A stretch of DNA of 64,000 nt from Taxillus chinensis (GCA_023512835.1 CM042085.1:38394324-38458323); one strand, 5' to 3'; shown: positions 1 to 11,885, numbered from the stretch's first letter. A program made the numbers and translations. The notes: a model not told the origin generated them from the sequence alone.

Positions 1-490
1 TGTTTTTACCTGTTCTTCGTCTGGAATCAACCCAGCAATCCCCAGACGCTCACAAACACACATTTTATGCGACAGACTACGATATCTACCTCAAAATGCA
101 TCCAGAACGCCTCTAAATCGCACAGCTAACAGCAGAAATACGCACCAAATTACAGATTTCCAGAAATCTAGATCTAAATCCAGATTTCCATGGTTGACTT
201 CTCAACCCTCATGGAATATGCAGTTAAACAACCCCAGATCACAGAAACACATATTAAAACTGATATAAAATAGTTCTTAACCACAGATCTTATGTTAAAC
301 CATTAGATCTTACCCAACATTGGATTCCCCCAAAACCTAGGGTTCATGCTTAATTTCATAAATCATGACAAATTCGTGCATACCAAGGATAGAATCAAGA
401 TAAGAAGTTCAAGGACACCTACTTGAAGTGATTCTTTGAGCTCCACGAACCCCAATCGCTCCAAATCTCCAAGACACCTAGCTCTACGAG
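1..490. repeat. LTR-like duplicated segment, copy a (left edge outside window)
   Basis: This stretch matches 1250-1740 in the same orientation along its whole length, from the motif CTGTTCTTCGTCTGGAAT near the start to CTCCAAATCTCCAAGACACC near the end, with scattered substitutions and small indels. There is no plausible coding frame. The two copies flank a CTTCGAC-rich repeat, an arrangement that resembles LTR sequence with an internal short-repeat block. No ends or target duplication are visible, so the element class is undetermined. Confidence 0.6.
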
Positions 491-954
491 CTCAACAGCT
501 CAACACGGGCCTTTGCCTCACAGTGAGAACCCAACAAGTCATAAAGTCCAAGCCCTAATTCCTCAAACCAACATACCAACACCAATCTGGCATTAAGGTT
601 CACCATACCCCCTTTATAACTGAAGCCAGTCTTCACAAATCGATCATCATTCCTTGACCAAAGAAGGAGATACCCATAAAAGTTGTTTTCTTAAAATAAA
701 AAGTCTCAATATTGGGTCTCCATATCATAACTAAGATAATATGATTTTTGGAGATTTTTCTGAGATGTCTAACCCCACTTTCCAAAAAGTTACTTTTACG
801 AAAAACTGGATTTTTCTGAGATTTTACACTAAAACCCAATTTTCACATTTTGAAGGAGTGAGAATTTAATTTTCTAGTATTTTTCTTTGAATCCGAAAGG
901 GGGGTATTTCGCTATTTACATTGTAACTTAAGTATACTCAAATGTTACAATGTA
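491..954. other. AT-rich noncoding spacer
   Basis: I see no gene, RNA or transposon end here. The sequence is AT-rich and lies between duplicated segment a and the CTTCGAC repeat. Short open frames in it have no recognisable features. Confidence 0.5.
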
Positions 955-1249
955 AATGGGTCCATTCCAGTGCAGTTGCACTGGCTCGAAGCTATAGAAC
1001 TGCCTAGCTCGAAGCTACGGAACTGCGACTCGTAGCTGCGAGATTGTGACTCGAAGACTCAAAGCCGCGACCTTCGACCTTCGACTATGGATCTTCGACC
1101 CTACGACTACGGGTCTTCGGATCTTCGACCCTTCGACTACGGATCTTCAACCATACAACCCTATGACCCAAAATCTTTGACCCTTCGACCCAAATCTTCA
1201 GGTCTTCGTCCTTTCAACCCAATAGTTCGCCTGGGGTACTGTTCATCGT
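955..1249. repeat. Degenerate CTTCGAC / CTCGAAG short tandem repeats
   Basis: Many imperfect units of the form CGACCTTCGAC, GATCTTCGACC and GCTCGAAGCTA follow each other. The same motif family (read as GAAGGTCGAAGG on this strand) dominates the LTR arrays at about 16.75-17.6, 19.25-20.2 and 34.6-35.7 kb. It may be a distant LTR fragment of that family, or the result of independent amplification. Confidence 0.55.
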
Positions 1250-1760
1250 CATTTTTGCCTGTTCTTTGTCTGGAATCTACCCAGCGACCCCCAAACGCTT
1301 ACAAACATACGTTTTATGCAACAGACTACAGTATCTACCTCAAAACTCATACTGAATGCCTCTAAATCACACAGTAACAACAGAAATACGCACATAATTG
1401 TAGATTTCCAAAAATCTATATCTAAATCCAGATTTCCATGGTTGACTTCTCAACCCTCATGGAATATGTAGTTAAACAAACCCAGATCATAGAAACACAT
1501 ATCAAAACTGATATAAATCAGTTCTTAACCACAGATCTTATGCTAAACAATTATATCTAACCCAAAATTGGATTTCCCCTAAAAACTAGGGTTCATGTTT
1601 AATTTCATAAATCATGACAAATTCGTGCATACCAAAGACAGAATCAAAATAAGAAGTTCAAGGACACCTACTTGGAGTAATTCTTTGAGCTCAACGAACC
1701 CTAATCACTCCAAATCTCCAAGACACCAAGCTCCAAGCTCTCTCTCTCTCTCTCTCTCTC
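1250..1760. repeat. LTR-like duplicated segment, copy b, ending in a (TC)n tract
   Basis: This is the second copy of the segment at 1-490. It ends at a TC dinucleotide run (about 1739-1760), which is absent from copy a at the equivalent point. It shares with copy a the conserved blocks GGTTGACTTCTCAACCCTCA and CATAAATCATGACAAATTCG. It is not coding. Confidence 0.6.
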
Positions 1761-2898
1761 AAACGCACAAACGTGATAACGTAAAGTGAAAGCTCTTTCT
1801 TTTTCCTGCTATTTATATTTCTGCGTGTCATTGACCAATAACTGACCTAGTCAATCATTGACGTAGTCAATAATTGACCTCCAAGGTCCCGAACTCCAAA
1901 TTGAGTCAAATTACAGTCAAAACGCTCGAAATGACGAGCACAACACTATTCAGATAATATCACACCCACATGACTGCCCAAACGCAAAGTCAACCAATAA
2001 ACTCCAAAAAGTCAACAATCGGGCCACTTGGAGTCCCAACTCGGAATCGGGCCCAAGCACTGACAAAATGCTCACATCGACGATTACGCTACCGTCCAGA
2101 TAGTTGCATTCTCATAGAATGACTATCTCTCAATACTACCCAAATACGAGTCTTTATAATATTAAGGTAATAATTAAATTATGATCATTATAAATAGGAA
2201 ATTTATTGTATATATATATACCGACATTAAATGGTAATATAGATAAAGAAAAAAATTATATGCTTTCCGCGATAAACTCCTAGCAATTTAATTTAATATT
2301 GTAATGTATTATTTTATTCTATTTCAATAACCATCAAATGATGTGATTGTCTTGTGCCTCTCGAATTATCAATTTATAAAACCCTATTTAATTGTAGACA
2401 GCAGAGATAGAGATAGGAGACGATTCACATGAAACTTGTTGATAGAATTACACGCATCAGTTTTAATAAAATTTGCTTTTACTAAAAGAGAGAAATAAAT
2501 GTTTTAGACCTTTTGTTATTTTAAGTTAAGGTTTATGCGCGGAAGTAAAGCTCTAGGTTCATTTAGTTTTAACAAAAGATACAAAAGATTGTCATTTTGA
2601 TTATATATTCCATATCTATTCAAGAAACAAATCTCTAAAACAGAAACTGGACCCTTTCACAGCACTAGTCCCAATACTAAGCTTATATTCAGGCCTACTT
2701 TTGCGATCTTGATAAATCAAATGTAGTTCATTACATTCTTAGACTGTTTATTAAATATGTAAACCCTTTTGTAAAAAACCAAGATTGAATTGATTACCCG
2801 GAGAGATTTTGGTTTCACACCCTCTACTCCTGTATGACTAGTTTGTTATTCATAGATTAATTATTCCATCACTAAATTCATCATAATTATGTCTAAGA
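1761..2898. other. Noncoding, AT-rich; no gene seen
   Basis: Positions 1820-2100 hold several TTGACC/GTCAA-type motifs of LTR flavour. From about 2100 the sequence is AT-rich with a short (TA)n run near 2210. There is no coding frame, tRNA or clear element end. Confidence 0.45.
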
Positions 2899-3245
2899 TT
2901 AGGGATGACAATCAGACAGGAATGAAGCGGGTAATTCTTATATCAAACCTGTACCGTTCAAGAAAATCTAATTTCCAATCCGGCTCAAATCCAATTATAC
3001 GGACTAGAAATCCGTCCTAATAGGGGTGGAACAGATACCCGATATAACCCGTGATATTATTTTTATATATATAACGAGACAGGTTTGAAACATGTCATTG
3101 CTATCCTGAACCCGCTACAAATCCTTGAGTCGGACAAACTCGTCCCAAATCCACCCCAAACCCATTTATGTTGATCTCAAATCCTTCCCAATAGGCTCGA
3201 GACGGGACGAAACACCTGATATAACCCACCCCATTGTTGTCCTTA
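2899..3245. mobile_element. Possible small hAT-like non-autonomous element
   Basis: The left end reads TTAGGGATGACAAT. The reverse complement of the right end reads TAAGGACAACAATGGGG, giving imperfect terminal inverted repeats. The flanks are near-identical: TCTAAGA (2892-2898) and TTTAAGA (3246-3252), consistent with a decayed 7-8 bp duplication. The interior is rich in GGGGTGG/CCCGATA-type motifs, as in the clearer hAT elements at 9360 and 14292. There is no coding capacity. The imperfect ends and flanks keep confidence low. Confidence 0.4.
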
Positions 3246-3252
3246 TTTAAGA

Positions 3253-3590
3253 CTATGAGTTGAATGATCAAATTCAAACGGAAATAAAACATTACAAGAC
3301 AAACAAGAAGAATAATGGTTTAATAATACATAATAAAACCAAATGTTAACTACTTACACAATGATAAAAATAGAAGATACAAATTTCCCCAGGATAAAAT
3401 AATACAAACTACTTTTTTAATCAAAAACAGCTGTGCATGTATTATATGACTATTTTATGCACCATAGGGCTCGCTTTCCATGAGAGAATCATACTTTTAA
3501 TGCAACAAGAAATGAAAACCTTAATAAGAAAGATCTTGAGATAAAGCAGATGCGCATGCCACTTAAAGACATATTTTGAAGGAAGAATAC
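3253..3590. other. 3' flank of the pectinesterase gene, no feature
   Basis: AT-rich noncoding sequence downstream of the minus-strand gene. Part of it may be 3' UTR, but I cannot place a polyadenylation site with confidence. Confidence 0.4.
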
Positions 3591-3940
3591 AAGAACAGCC
3601 AGCAGCCACATTATACTATTCTTGTCACAACCTACATACCCGTTGATCCTACACAGGTACATGCATTTTGCTTCGTATGTTATTAACAGATTTTGAAGGG
3701 TGGATACAAGAACAGCGGGTGGATTCAAGAACAGCCATCAAGAGCATGCATTTTGATAGCTCCTTCGCATGTCGGATTAGAGGTCATAGGCTTAAGCTTA
3801 TAGAGAAGCTGAGTTGTTTTAAAAGTTTAAAAAAAATACAAGAACAGCCAGCAGAAACATTTTACAATTCTTGTCACAACATGCATGCCCATTGATCCTA
3901 CAGGTAGATCCATTTTGCGTCATATGTTTTTAACAGATTA
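3591..3940. repeat. Pair of ~100-bp direct repeats in the 3' flank
   Basis: Two copies of a ~100-bp segment lie at about 3591-3692 and 3840-3940. Both run from AAGAACAGCCAGCAG through ATTCTTGTCACAAC and TTGATCCTACA to TAACAGATT. A third partial start (AAGAACAGCCATCAAGAGCA) lies near 3727. They sit 100-450 bp downstream of the stop codon and could be transcribed as 3' UTR. Origin unknown. Confidence 0.65.
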
Positions 3941-4041
3941 CAGCTCCAAATAGCAGCCAAACAGATCTTATCTGATTTACAACACAGATCTCCAGATATT
4001 TTGTGGACAATGTAGCTTGTGGCCATAACACCATATGGTAT

Positions 4042-7000
4042 CTAAGCAGAATATGGTATCTTCAAGGCCATTCTCTGGGCTAGCCAAGGCCTTACTGGAT
4101 CAGGATCAATGAAAGTATGTGCGAAAAACTGCTCAGCTTCTTCGGCTAGCAATTCTCTAGCCCATCTTACTCGTTTTGATGGGCAAGAGCAACTTCCAGG
4201 TCCAGAACACCTGGTTGATCAAAAGGAGCATAATTTCTTAGCCTGTGATGTTAGCAGTAAAACCACTTGTGAAACTAGCTTTCAAAAACCACTTTAATGG
4301 GGGGGGGGGGGGGGTTACTCTTCTTTACGTATCATATAGATCCTTCGAGTCTGTGCCACTATGCCTGCTATGGTGTCTCTTCGGATAAGCATGGCAAGCA
4401 AGTAAACATCTAAAGGGTTCACAACTCCAACCATACGGAACCTACTAAAAGCACTTTCCATGCTATAAGAAACAAATCCTAATTAACTTTGGAGAAGATT
4501 GGGTAACTCCCAAACCAGCTGTAATAAGGTTTCCCTTGACAGATTTGTTCACATTGTAAATAACCGTTGCAAAGTCATAAGAAGTTCCAGGACCCTACAA
4601 AGAGAGAACAAGTACCTGTACTCATAAAAGCAACAGGTTCTCTCATTCTCAGCCTTGCCCCAGTTGTTCCAACCTTCATCCTTGATACAAGAATCCATCC
4701 ATGTGTACGCAAAGACCACCCTTGCAAAGGGTCCCCATGGCCGTCCAAGATGCATATATGAAGCCCCACCATTCCCAGTGATCACACATCTAGAACACCG
4801 CAAACCATTAAGCAACCCAAACACAAATAATGCTGATATCAAAAGATATGGGGGGTTAAGAAAGGAAGAAAACATTCAGCTACAAATTCAACAAATTCTG
4901 TCAAAAAGAGCCATCCAAATAAAATCATTGGGAGTGGTGCGATGTCCATGCATTTATTTCCGTTTAATTTGTTTTTAAAAAAAAAAAAAAAGCAACAAAA
5001 TAGTTGACCAAAATGTGCACAGCTTAAAAAATGCATTTGAAACAAAAAAAAAAAAACCGCAGCACATCAGTATTCACAGAAATCAGCATTCTATTTCAAG
5101 AAAAAATAGCTATAAATGAAGTATTAAGAGCATCTCCAATCATTCTAGCTAAATAAAATGAGCTAAAATTACTTTTAGCTTGCTACAGTACTACTTTAGC
5201 TAATGTTACTCCAATGCTATACTATTTATATTTTTACTTAAATTTTATTTTTCCTATAATATCCTTTTTCCTTTTATTTTTATTTAAAATCTTAAAATCT
5301 AAGATGTAAAACCCTAGCAGAGGGGGGCGCCGTCGGGGGGGGGGAGGTTGACGTCACACAAGAGGGGGGCGTCGTTGCTTGACATCGCGCAAGAGGAGAG
5401 CGCCATCGCGCAGGTGGTTGCGCGAGGGGGGGGGGGAACGAACGGCGCACGGGGGGACGAAGGGCACGCAGAGGAGGGGACCAAACGGCGAGCGCAGATC
5501 TACACCCAACACATCGATCTGCACCCCTCATCCTCGACGGCGGTTCGTGCTCTGGCGGTCTGCGCCGTCTCTCTCTTCTCTTCCATGGACCGACCGCCGT
5601 CATCATCTTTGTCTTCGTCGGAAGTTGATGCCAGACACGGGAAGGATGGAGATGGGGACGGGCGTGGGGGAGGGATGGAGACGGTGACGGGAGGAAGAGG
5701 GATCGACGAGAGGAATGGATTCATGGGTAATTTTATCATATTTGCTGATCTGGCAGGGTCAGCTAAAGCAAAAATAAAAGCTATATTTAGCTTTTGTTTT
5801 TGCTATTGCTAATGATATACGTAAGCCATTGGAGATCAAGTTTAGTAATATTTTGCTATAGCTTTTGCTATAGCTGATGGGTTAGAGATGCTCTAATATG
5901 AGAAATAACGAAAAAACAAAGGGAGTAAGGGACAACTAAGTCAAACCACCATTTTAGTCATGCTAGTAGAAACAAAGCAATGGTTCCTCCAAATCACCTA
6001 TTTATGGGTCTTACATAAGCGAACATCATAGGCAACCCAAACTTTTGCTCAACAGAAATCTCCTTAATTAGGATCGATGTCAAGTGTCAAACTCTAAAAT
6101 ATTTCAGAGCCATAACTGACAACCAGGAAAGTGAGGTTGGTAGATGAGACAGCTACAAATTGAAACAAGATATTAAAAGGGCAAAAATCTAAATTGAAAG
6201 GGGGGGGAGGAAGAGAGAGAGAGAGAGAATCCCATTTTCACGGCTTCTGTTTAGCTACATGGAATCAAAACATACAACTCAATTGGTAGCTGATATGGAT
6301 CCTCTTTTGCGACTTATTAGTCATTCCTATCCAAGGTCAGATCATTTTCGACATCTTGATGATCCATATCCTTTGGTTTAACTTGCAAAAAAGTCTCCCC
6401 ATGTGAATAGAATTTGTAAATTGTCCCAGACTCATCAACAGACTACTCCCAACCAATGTATCCATAGAGGCCAACTAGACAAATGTACTACTACGGTATC
6501 ACATGTAAAATAGGCATATTACATACTTAAATGAAGTGCATTGAAATCTATCATAATTATTGTTGATCCAATGAAAAGTTTTAGTTAGTTACCTCAAGAA
6601 GACATAGCCAGTTGTGTCCTGGGAAGATTTCCGGCTGTGGGCAGTTATGAATCCTGATGATTTACAGTAGATATGGCAATGCTCCAAGACAGCAGTGCTG
6701 TTTCCAAAAATGAAATCCACACTTCCCTCGATGTAGCAATCTTTCAAATACTGTTTTCCGTAATGCATATACAAAGTATCCTGCCGGTGAATCCAAAAAC
6801 ATACATAAAAATCATTAAACTAGAAAAATCACTGTACAGGAAACAGGTTTGGTCTACAGGAGACCATGGCCTGTTATGAACCCTGAGAATGCACACACTC
6901 ATTTCTAAACAACAAAACTGCTCCAGCAACTGTCAAGCCACTGCTATCATTATTGCAGCTGTTGCTTAAATGGATGAACACAACATCATTTTACAAACAT

Positions 7001-8083
7001 AGGAATTCCACCTGTGACTAATTTTTTTTGTCAAGAAAATAAATGAAAAAATGTGTTACAAATTAAAACAGCCATTCTTACTAGATTGTGACAAAATAAT
7101 ATTGAGAGAGGTTCCAAAACCTTTAGAAATGTTAATATGTTTCCTGCTTTACTGCACGAGAGATGTTATATTCGTAAACAAACACAGAAAAAGTTCCACA
7201 ATCGTGTCCCATCATTACATATTTCAATTGGTTCAGAAGAACTTTCTTCAACGATTAATAACTTCCAGTTCACATCCAACCAACAGCAATAAATATTACA
7301 GTAGAAAGTGTCATCAAGTCTAGGAACCATATAAATCAGAACACACACCTGCCACCCGAGAAATCTACAATTGTAGAATGCGCATCGATCAGCTGTAACT
7401 CGCAGTGCCACCGCTTGGCCAGAACCCTGATAACAATCACAACAAAGAAATGGTGCATCTATCTATACCCAATCCAGAGAGAGAGAGAAGAAAATATTAA
7501 AAAAAAAAAAGGGGGGGGGGCGCAGGTTTTGCGTGCACATTTAAATCCATGAACGACAAAACCCACAAATGAATAATTATGCAAACTCGAGCATAGTAAA
7601 TCAAGAGAAAAGATACTCACCGCAGGTGAAGAGTTCTCAAAGGTGATATTCTCCGCTATGAAGTCCTCGCCCTCGACAATGGTGCTCCCACATGCGAAAG
7701 TCCCAGTACCAATCACGTCAGAGCCCTGTCAAAAACCCAAATCAAGAACACATATCACTTGGGTATTTCAAACAGCATACAGGAAGCACAGAACGCCCAC
7801 TTAATATTAAACAAACAAACAAAACAGAAAAACAAGGACCTGGTGATGGTTGATCTTGGTGGCGGTGTTGTCCCAGGTGAGGACGGTGTCTTCGGGGCGG
7901 AGGGCAGCGAGGGTGATGAAGTTCTTAGTCTTGGGGACGTAAACCGGCTGGTTGTACGCGCCAGGGGCAACCTGGATCACTGTGCGGGTGGTGTTTCTAA
8001 GCGGCACGGCGTCAATGGCGTCCTGCACCGTGCTGTAGTTGCCCGTCCCGTCCTGCGCTACTCTCAGAGTCACTCGATTCGCC

Positions 8084-8085
<2 letters not shown>
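4042..8085 (-). CDS. PME31: Pectin methylesterase (pectinesterase), PME31 type, six exons
   Basis: The enzyme hydrolyses methyl esters of cell-wall homogalacturonan. Exons, in transcript order: 7840-8085, 7621-7725, 7349-7426, 6593-6780, 4616-4789, 4042-4210. Every intron is GT-AG, and the exons total 960 bp (319 residues plus TAG). Catalytic-site motifs are all present: QAVAL (Gln121), the GWQ/DTL motif split across the exon 3/4 junction (Gln143, Asp144), DFIFG (Asp165, nucleophile) and LGRPW (Arg222, Trp224). The protein ends in IPYSA. It has neither a PMEI prodomain nor an obvious signal peptide, as I recall for Arabidopsis PME31 (At3g29090, about the same length). GAYNQ replaces the usual GxYxE block. 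The start is supported by an in-frame TAG immediately 5' of the ATG. There is no frameshift or stop, so the gene looks intact. Wall targeting without a signal peptide is unresolved. Confidence 0.93.
4299..4314. repeat. Homopolymer G16 tract in intron 5
   Basis: Sixteen consecutive G on the plus strand give a C tract in the pre-mRNA, about 90 nt upstream of the exon 6 acceptor. Similar G runs of 10-11 occur in other introns of the same gene (5335-5344, 5426-5436, 7511-7520). Confidence 0.9.
5128..5893. mobile_element. Non-autonomous PIF/Harbinger-type (Tourist-like) MITE in intron 4
   Basis: The terminal inverted repeats read GAGCATCTCCAAT at the left and, on the opposite strand, GAGCATCTCTAAC at the right. 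Both ends are flanked by the trinucleotide TAA (5125-5127 and 5894-5896), the target duplication typical of PIF/Harbinger elements. Subterminal sequence is AT-rich with repeated TTAGCT/AGCTAAA motifs. The centre (about 5310-5740) is sharply GC-rich, with G runs and a partly duplicated GACATCGCGCAAGAGG-like block. Frames open in this core have strongly biased composition and no domain I recognise. At 766 bp it is large for a MITE. It lies inside a transcribed intron, between exons 4 and 5. Confidence 0.8.
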
Positions 8086-8121
<36 letters not shown>

Positions 8122-8146
8122 ATATATATATATATATATATATATA
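8086..8146. repeat. Compound microsatellite (CTAT)n(TA)n abutting the PME31-like start codon
   Basis: About nine CTAT units (8086-8120) pass into about 13 TA units. On the gene strand this reads (TA)n(GATA)n directly into the ATG, so the last repeat bases form the codon TAG immediately before the start. The tract must lie in the 5' UTR or core promoter of the gene. Confidence 0.9.
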
Positions 8147-9359
8147 ATGCAGTAGGAGGCGATTTTCTCCGTCTAGAATTGCCCCGAGGCCGGCCTGAGC
8201 AGCGAGTACCGACTACGATACTGCGCTGCAAAATTACTTTATGCTTTTATAAGTACAATTTTCGGTCGGGCTGGGCGGGGTTAAACTACCCGTCCAATCA
8301 ATTACGCAAGTCGGGTTAAATCGATCGACAGTTTGGTCGGTTTAATATGTTTAACCCGACCCTCAGGGACATGCAGGCAAAATCTGTACCCTGTACTTGT
8401 GGAATTCCACTATATCGATGAAGCGTTATAAGCCCATCTGCGGGATGGGTTGGCATTATTTGTCCTGATGGATGCCAACAAAAACTTTCATTAATTAGTA
8501 CTTTGAGTGCTGTTTTTAATTATACTTAATTGCGTATACGTATCACTATCGCTATTCTTCTTTCTCCAGCACAAGTCAACGTTGGTGTCGCGGACACGGC
8601 CAGTTTTCTTTAATTTATTATATATTTGTAGTCTGTAGAGTTCTGTTTCTAATTTTGTATCAGCTGGCCCGGTGGGGTTTCTACATTTTAGTTGGAATTC
8701 TAAAATCAGAGGAATCTAATCTTTGAATTGATAACAAAGAAAACCAGAGGGCTCTTTCTCTCTTCACTTGCCACTCTTACAGGGATGCCTCACTTGTGTT
8801 GGCAGTGTAGAAACTGCAGTAGGATGCGCCGGAGGGGAAGATACGTTTGGACACTGGATTCGGAAATCGATTCGCTTGCGACCGGAGAAGAAGATGCATC
8901 TAGACACTGGATTGGAAAATAGAAACTCTAGAATTGAAGGCCGCAAATAGTAATTAGATATGACGGTATGTAGTCAATATGTCAGCTGGCGCTGGTCTTA
9001 GGCTTAACGTTTGCCGTTTAAGTTAAACCTACTGTTGTACGTTGCTCGATTTACATTGGGTTTCACAATTCAAAATCAATACCTGTCCGATAAAAATACA
9101 GTTTGATTTGTTTGGGTTTGATTTAATCGGTTTTTTATTGGTTTACTGGATTTTGGATTGGTTGGGTTGTCGGTTTAGTTCCATTTATCAGTTTTTTCTA
9201 CTTAAACTTACTTGGACTAAAGAAGAAAGTCAAATTGAGAATATACTATCAAAAACTCAAGTTATTTTAATATATATAATTATATATGCATGTGCGTGCA
9301 TACGCAATTCACAGATCGAATAGCTTATACCACACTTCTATTTAACTATAACGAGATAC
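8147..9359. other. Upstream region of the pectinesterase gene, noncoding
   Basis: This presumably contains the promoter of the minus-strand gene. I cannot pick a TATA box apart from the TA microsatellite itself. GGTTTGGTCGGTTT-like tracts near 8260-8370 and 9050-9180 have the look of decayed hAT-like repeats. A short imperfect duplication containing GACACTGGATT lies at about 8850 and 8900. No other gene is visible. Confidence 0.45.
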
Positions 9360-10138
9360 TAGGGGTGGGCAACGGATACCCGCCCCCGCTATCCCGCCTG
9401 TTATCCGTTCCGTTCCCGTTATGCGGGACAGGTTACCCCGCCCAAGCAAGAGCAGGGTGCGGTTTCTAAATTTGACACCCCGCTCCAGGCGGGAACGGGG
9501 AGCGGTAATAGATAGCGGGGTACCCCGCCCCGTCCTGCCTAATTTTAATAATGTTTATTTATAATTTTATAGTATTTTAAATATTATTATTTAACTATTA
9601 TTTATGATTTTTGATATTTTTAAATAATATTTATTATTATAAAATTAAATTATTTTTAATAATTTTTTGGTTAAAATTGATGTAGAAATTTGATTTAAGC
9701 CAAAATTATTGATATAAAAAGATCCAATAAAAAACGATAATAAGATGTGGGCAAATCGAACCTCATTCGCAGACACATTAAATAACGGTATATCCTATCA
9801 CGCCTATATATGGAACGAGATACAATCTTAAAATTTAATCTACTGCTTAAGCGAGAATAGGATGCGGTAATAGGTTGATTCCGCCTTCGATAGGAACCGA
9901 ATTATTCCTATCAACTGCTTCATGGAGCCTCTAAAAGGCAAAATTGTCTTAAGAAAGAAATCAATAAAAGTCGATAGCGGGGTGCGGGCAGATGAAGCCT
10001 CCCCCCGTTTATCCCGCCATAGGACGGGGTACCCTGCCCCGCCTACACATGAGGCGGGGTACGGTTTTAAAAATTTTTTACCTAGCGGGGTACAGTAATA
10101 GGTAGACCCCGCCCCCGCTATGGTGGGTAGCACCCCTA
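9360..10138. mobile_element. Non-autonomous hAT element (779 bp) with 8-bp target duplication
   Basis: The termini are TAGGGGTG at the left and CACCCCTA at the right. They are flanked by exact 8-bp direct repeats CGAGATAC (9352-9359 and 10139-10146), the hallmark of hAT insertion. Inside each end lie inverted subterminal blocks rich in GCGGGGTACCCCGCCCCG, while the centre is AT-rich. No transposase is encoded. The flanking match can also be read as a 10-bp repeat ACGAGATACT if the end bases are excluded. I prefer the hAT reading because of the terminal sequence. Confidence 0.85.
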
Positions 10139-10968
10139 CGAGATACTGTAGCAGATACTATAGCGAATGAATAGTTAAACATTTGTATTATTTCCTTTTC
10201 TTATTATTGGCTCCTATTGATGTTCCTAAGATTCCGACAAGGGTCAACAGGTTTACCCAGTTATATACTAAGAGGAGGTAAATTTGTATAATGAAACTAA
10301 TTATTTTAGATTTAACTCTTTACAAATAGTAAGTAGGTTACTTATGAGTTTAATCTCATATGTGTTTGTTTAACAGGTGGTGTCTTAGTATCGTGTGCAA
10401 AATCACTTTAGTAGCAAGTATGGAAAGGAATAAAAAACAAAAACACAATATACGTGATTTGATCAATGTGATCTACTTTATGATAGTGAGGGTGTACCGA
10501 GTCCAATCTATTATTACTTTAAAATATAGTAAGGTCTAGCCCTTATTATTATAGGATTAACTCTTTTTTTATTTGCAATTACAAGAATAGACCACTCACT
10601 GTAATGTACTATCTAGTGCAATCTGCTCCTATGCACTCAACTATTTACACCACTTTGATCTTCAACCACTCTCTTGACAAATCACTATCTATTCAATGAA
10701 TGTAGACGAATGAGGCTTGATGAACTTACTTTCAATCTTGCTGTCAAAAGTTTTCTCTTTTACTTTCAGTCTTACTTTTAATCTTGCTTTCAAAATAACG
10801 TTGGTCATGAAAATTCAAACTTACCAAAAGACAATCAACATTCTTGGTCAAATGGCCCAAAAATGTATTCATGCAAAATACTACGAAATATCTATTTAGG
10901 CAAATATGAGTCTCCCCAAAATATCCTATTATGACATTTTAGGCAAGAGCAAAAAGGTAATTAAAAGT
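10139..10968. other. Noncoding; LTR-like sequence near 10380-10690
   Basis: No gene. The block around 10430-10500 (AATATACGTGATTTGATCAATGTGATCTAC) resembles a stretch found in many dispersed plant retroelement terminal regions, by recollection only. I could not find element ends. Confidence 0.35.
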
Positions 10969-11430
10969 TCAAAAAAAAAGACCCGAAGACCCAAAGCCTT
11001 TGAGTATTCGAGCCTCAAAGATCCGAAACCTTCGGGTCTTTGAGCCTCGAATATTTGGAGCCTTCAAGTCCTTGAGGGTTGAAAGCTTTGAGCCTTCAAC
11101 CCATGGACCTTTGATCTTTTGACCCATTGAATTTTGACCCTTTGACTCATTGACCTTTAACCATTTGACTCTTTGACTCACAGATTTCGCACTGATTTGG
11201 GCATTGTCGCAGTGTCCAAGATGCTTGTCAACGCCTATCAGTCACATGTACTCTAAAAAACAAAAAGGCAATCACAAGCCACCTTATTTTGTGCGCAAGT
11301 CATCAATCCACCCGACAAAAGATGGAATCTTGCAATAAAAAACATTAACACTCATAATGGAACAATAAATCCACTAATAATGATGATACAACCAAGATAA
11401 TAAAACGAGAGCCCTTTCTATCGCACAAAA
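10969..11430. repeat. Relic LTR related to the sequence at 36.9-37.25 kb
   Basis: A block of short degenerate units (GAGCCTTCAAGTCCTTGAG and similar; TTTGACCCATTGA) is followed from about 11220 by sequence colinear with 37010-37200. The shared landmarks are a CTATCAGTCACATGTACTC-like block, TCCACCCGACAAAAGATGGA and a poly-A-rich stretch after TCGCAC. The order, short-repeat block then unique LTR sequence, is the same at both loci, so this is probably an LTR fragment of the Tat/Ogre-like group. Confidence 0.55.
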
Positions 11431-11885
11431 AAAAAAAGAAGTGAGAAAGAAGCCATTACTCTCTCCCGACTCTTATCACACCCGTTTCTTCTCCTACTCC
11501 CACAGCCTTTTTTCTTTTCTTTTTCTTTCTTTCTTTCTTTCTTAGCCTGTTTAATGACGAGTTTATATAGTTTCAAGCCTGCAGGCCACAGTTTAAAAGG
11601 GCTTAGCCCACACGGATACGGGTTAGCCCACAGGTTATTGCCTTATACAGGCTTGGCCCATAATCCACACACAGCCCAGCCCACAAGCCCACCACCCCAA
11701 CCCAGTCCACTGTAGTCTACTAGGCCCCTAGCCCAATGGGCCCCCTTGGCACCCAGCCAAGCCTTGCACAACCCACTGCCAACCCTCTAATCCAACTATA
11801 TATGCTGAAAAAACACTAAAATGCTATCAAGGAAGCTAGAACCCAAGAGCTTATCTACAATAGAAAAAACATCTGACCACTAGGT
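11431..11885. other. Noncoding, GGCCCA/AGCCCA-rich
   Basis: A TTTCT-rich simple repeat at about 11510-11550 is followed by repeated GCCCA-type motifs. Such motifs occur in hAT-like and promoter sequence alike. No gene seen. Confidence 0.4.

Noticed and set aside
5348..5812. 154-codon ORF in the intron 4 MITE
   Set aside because: Composition-driven by the GC-rich core. No domain, no supporting splice context, and an overlapping frame is equally open.
4042..8085. Signal peptide or PMEI prodomain upstream of the pectinesterase start
   Set aside because: The codon before the ATG is TAG and the upstream DNA is a microsatellite. No coding exon with hydrophobic sequence was found further upstream.
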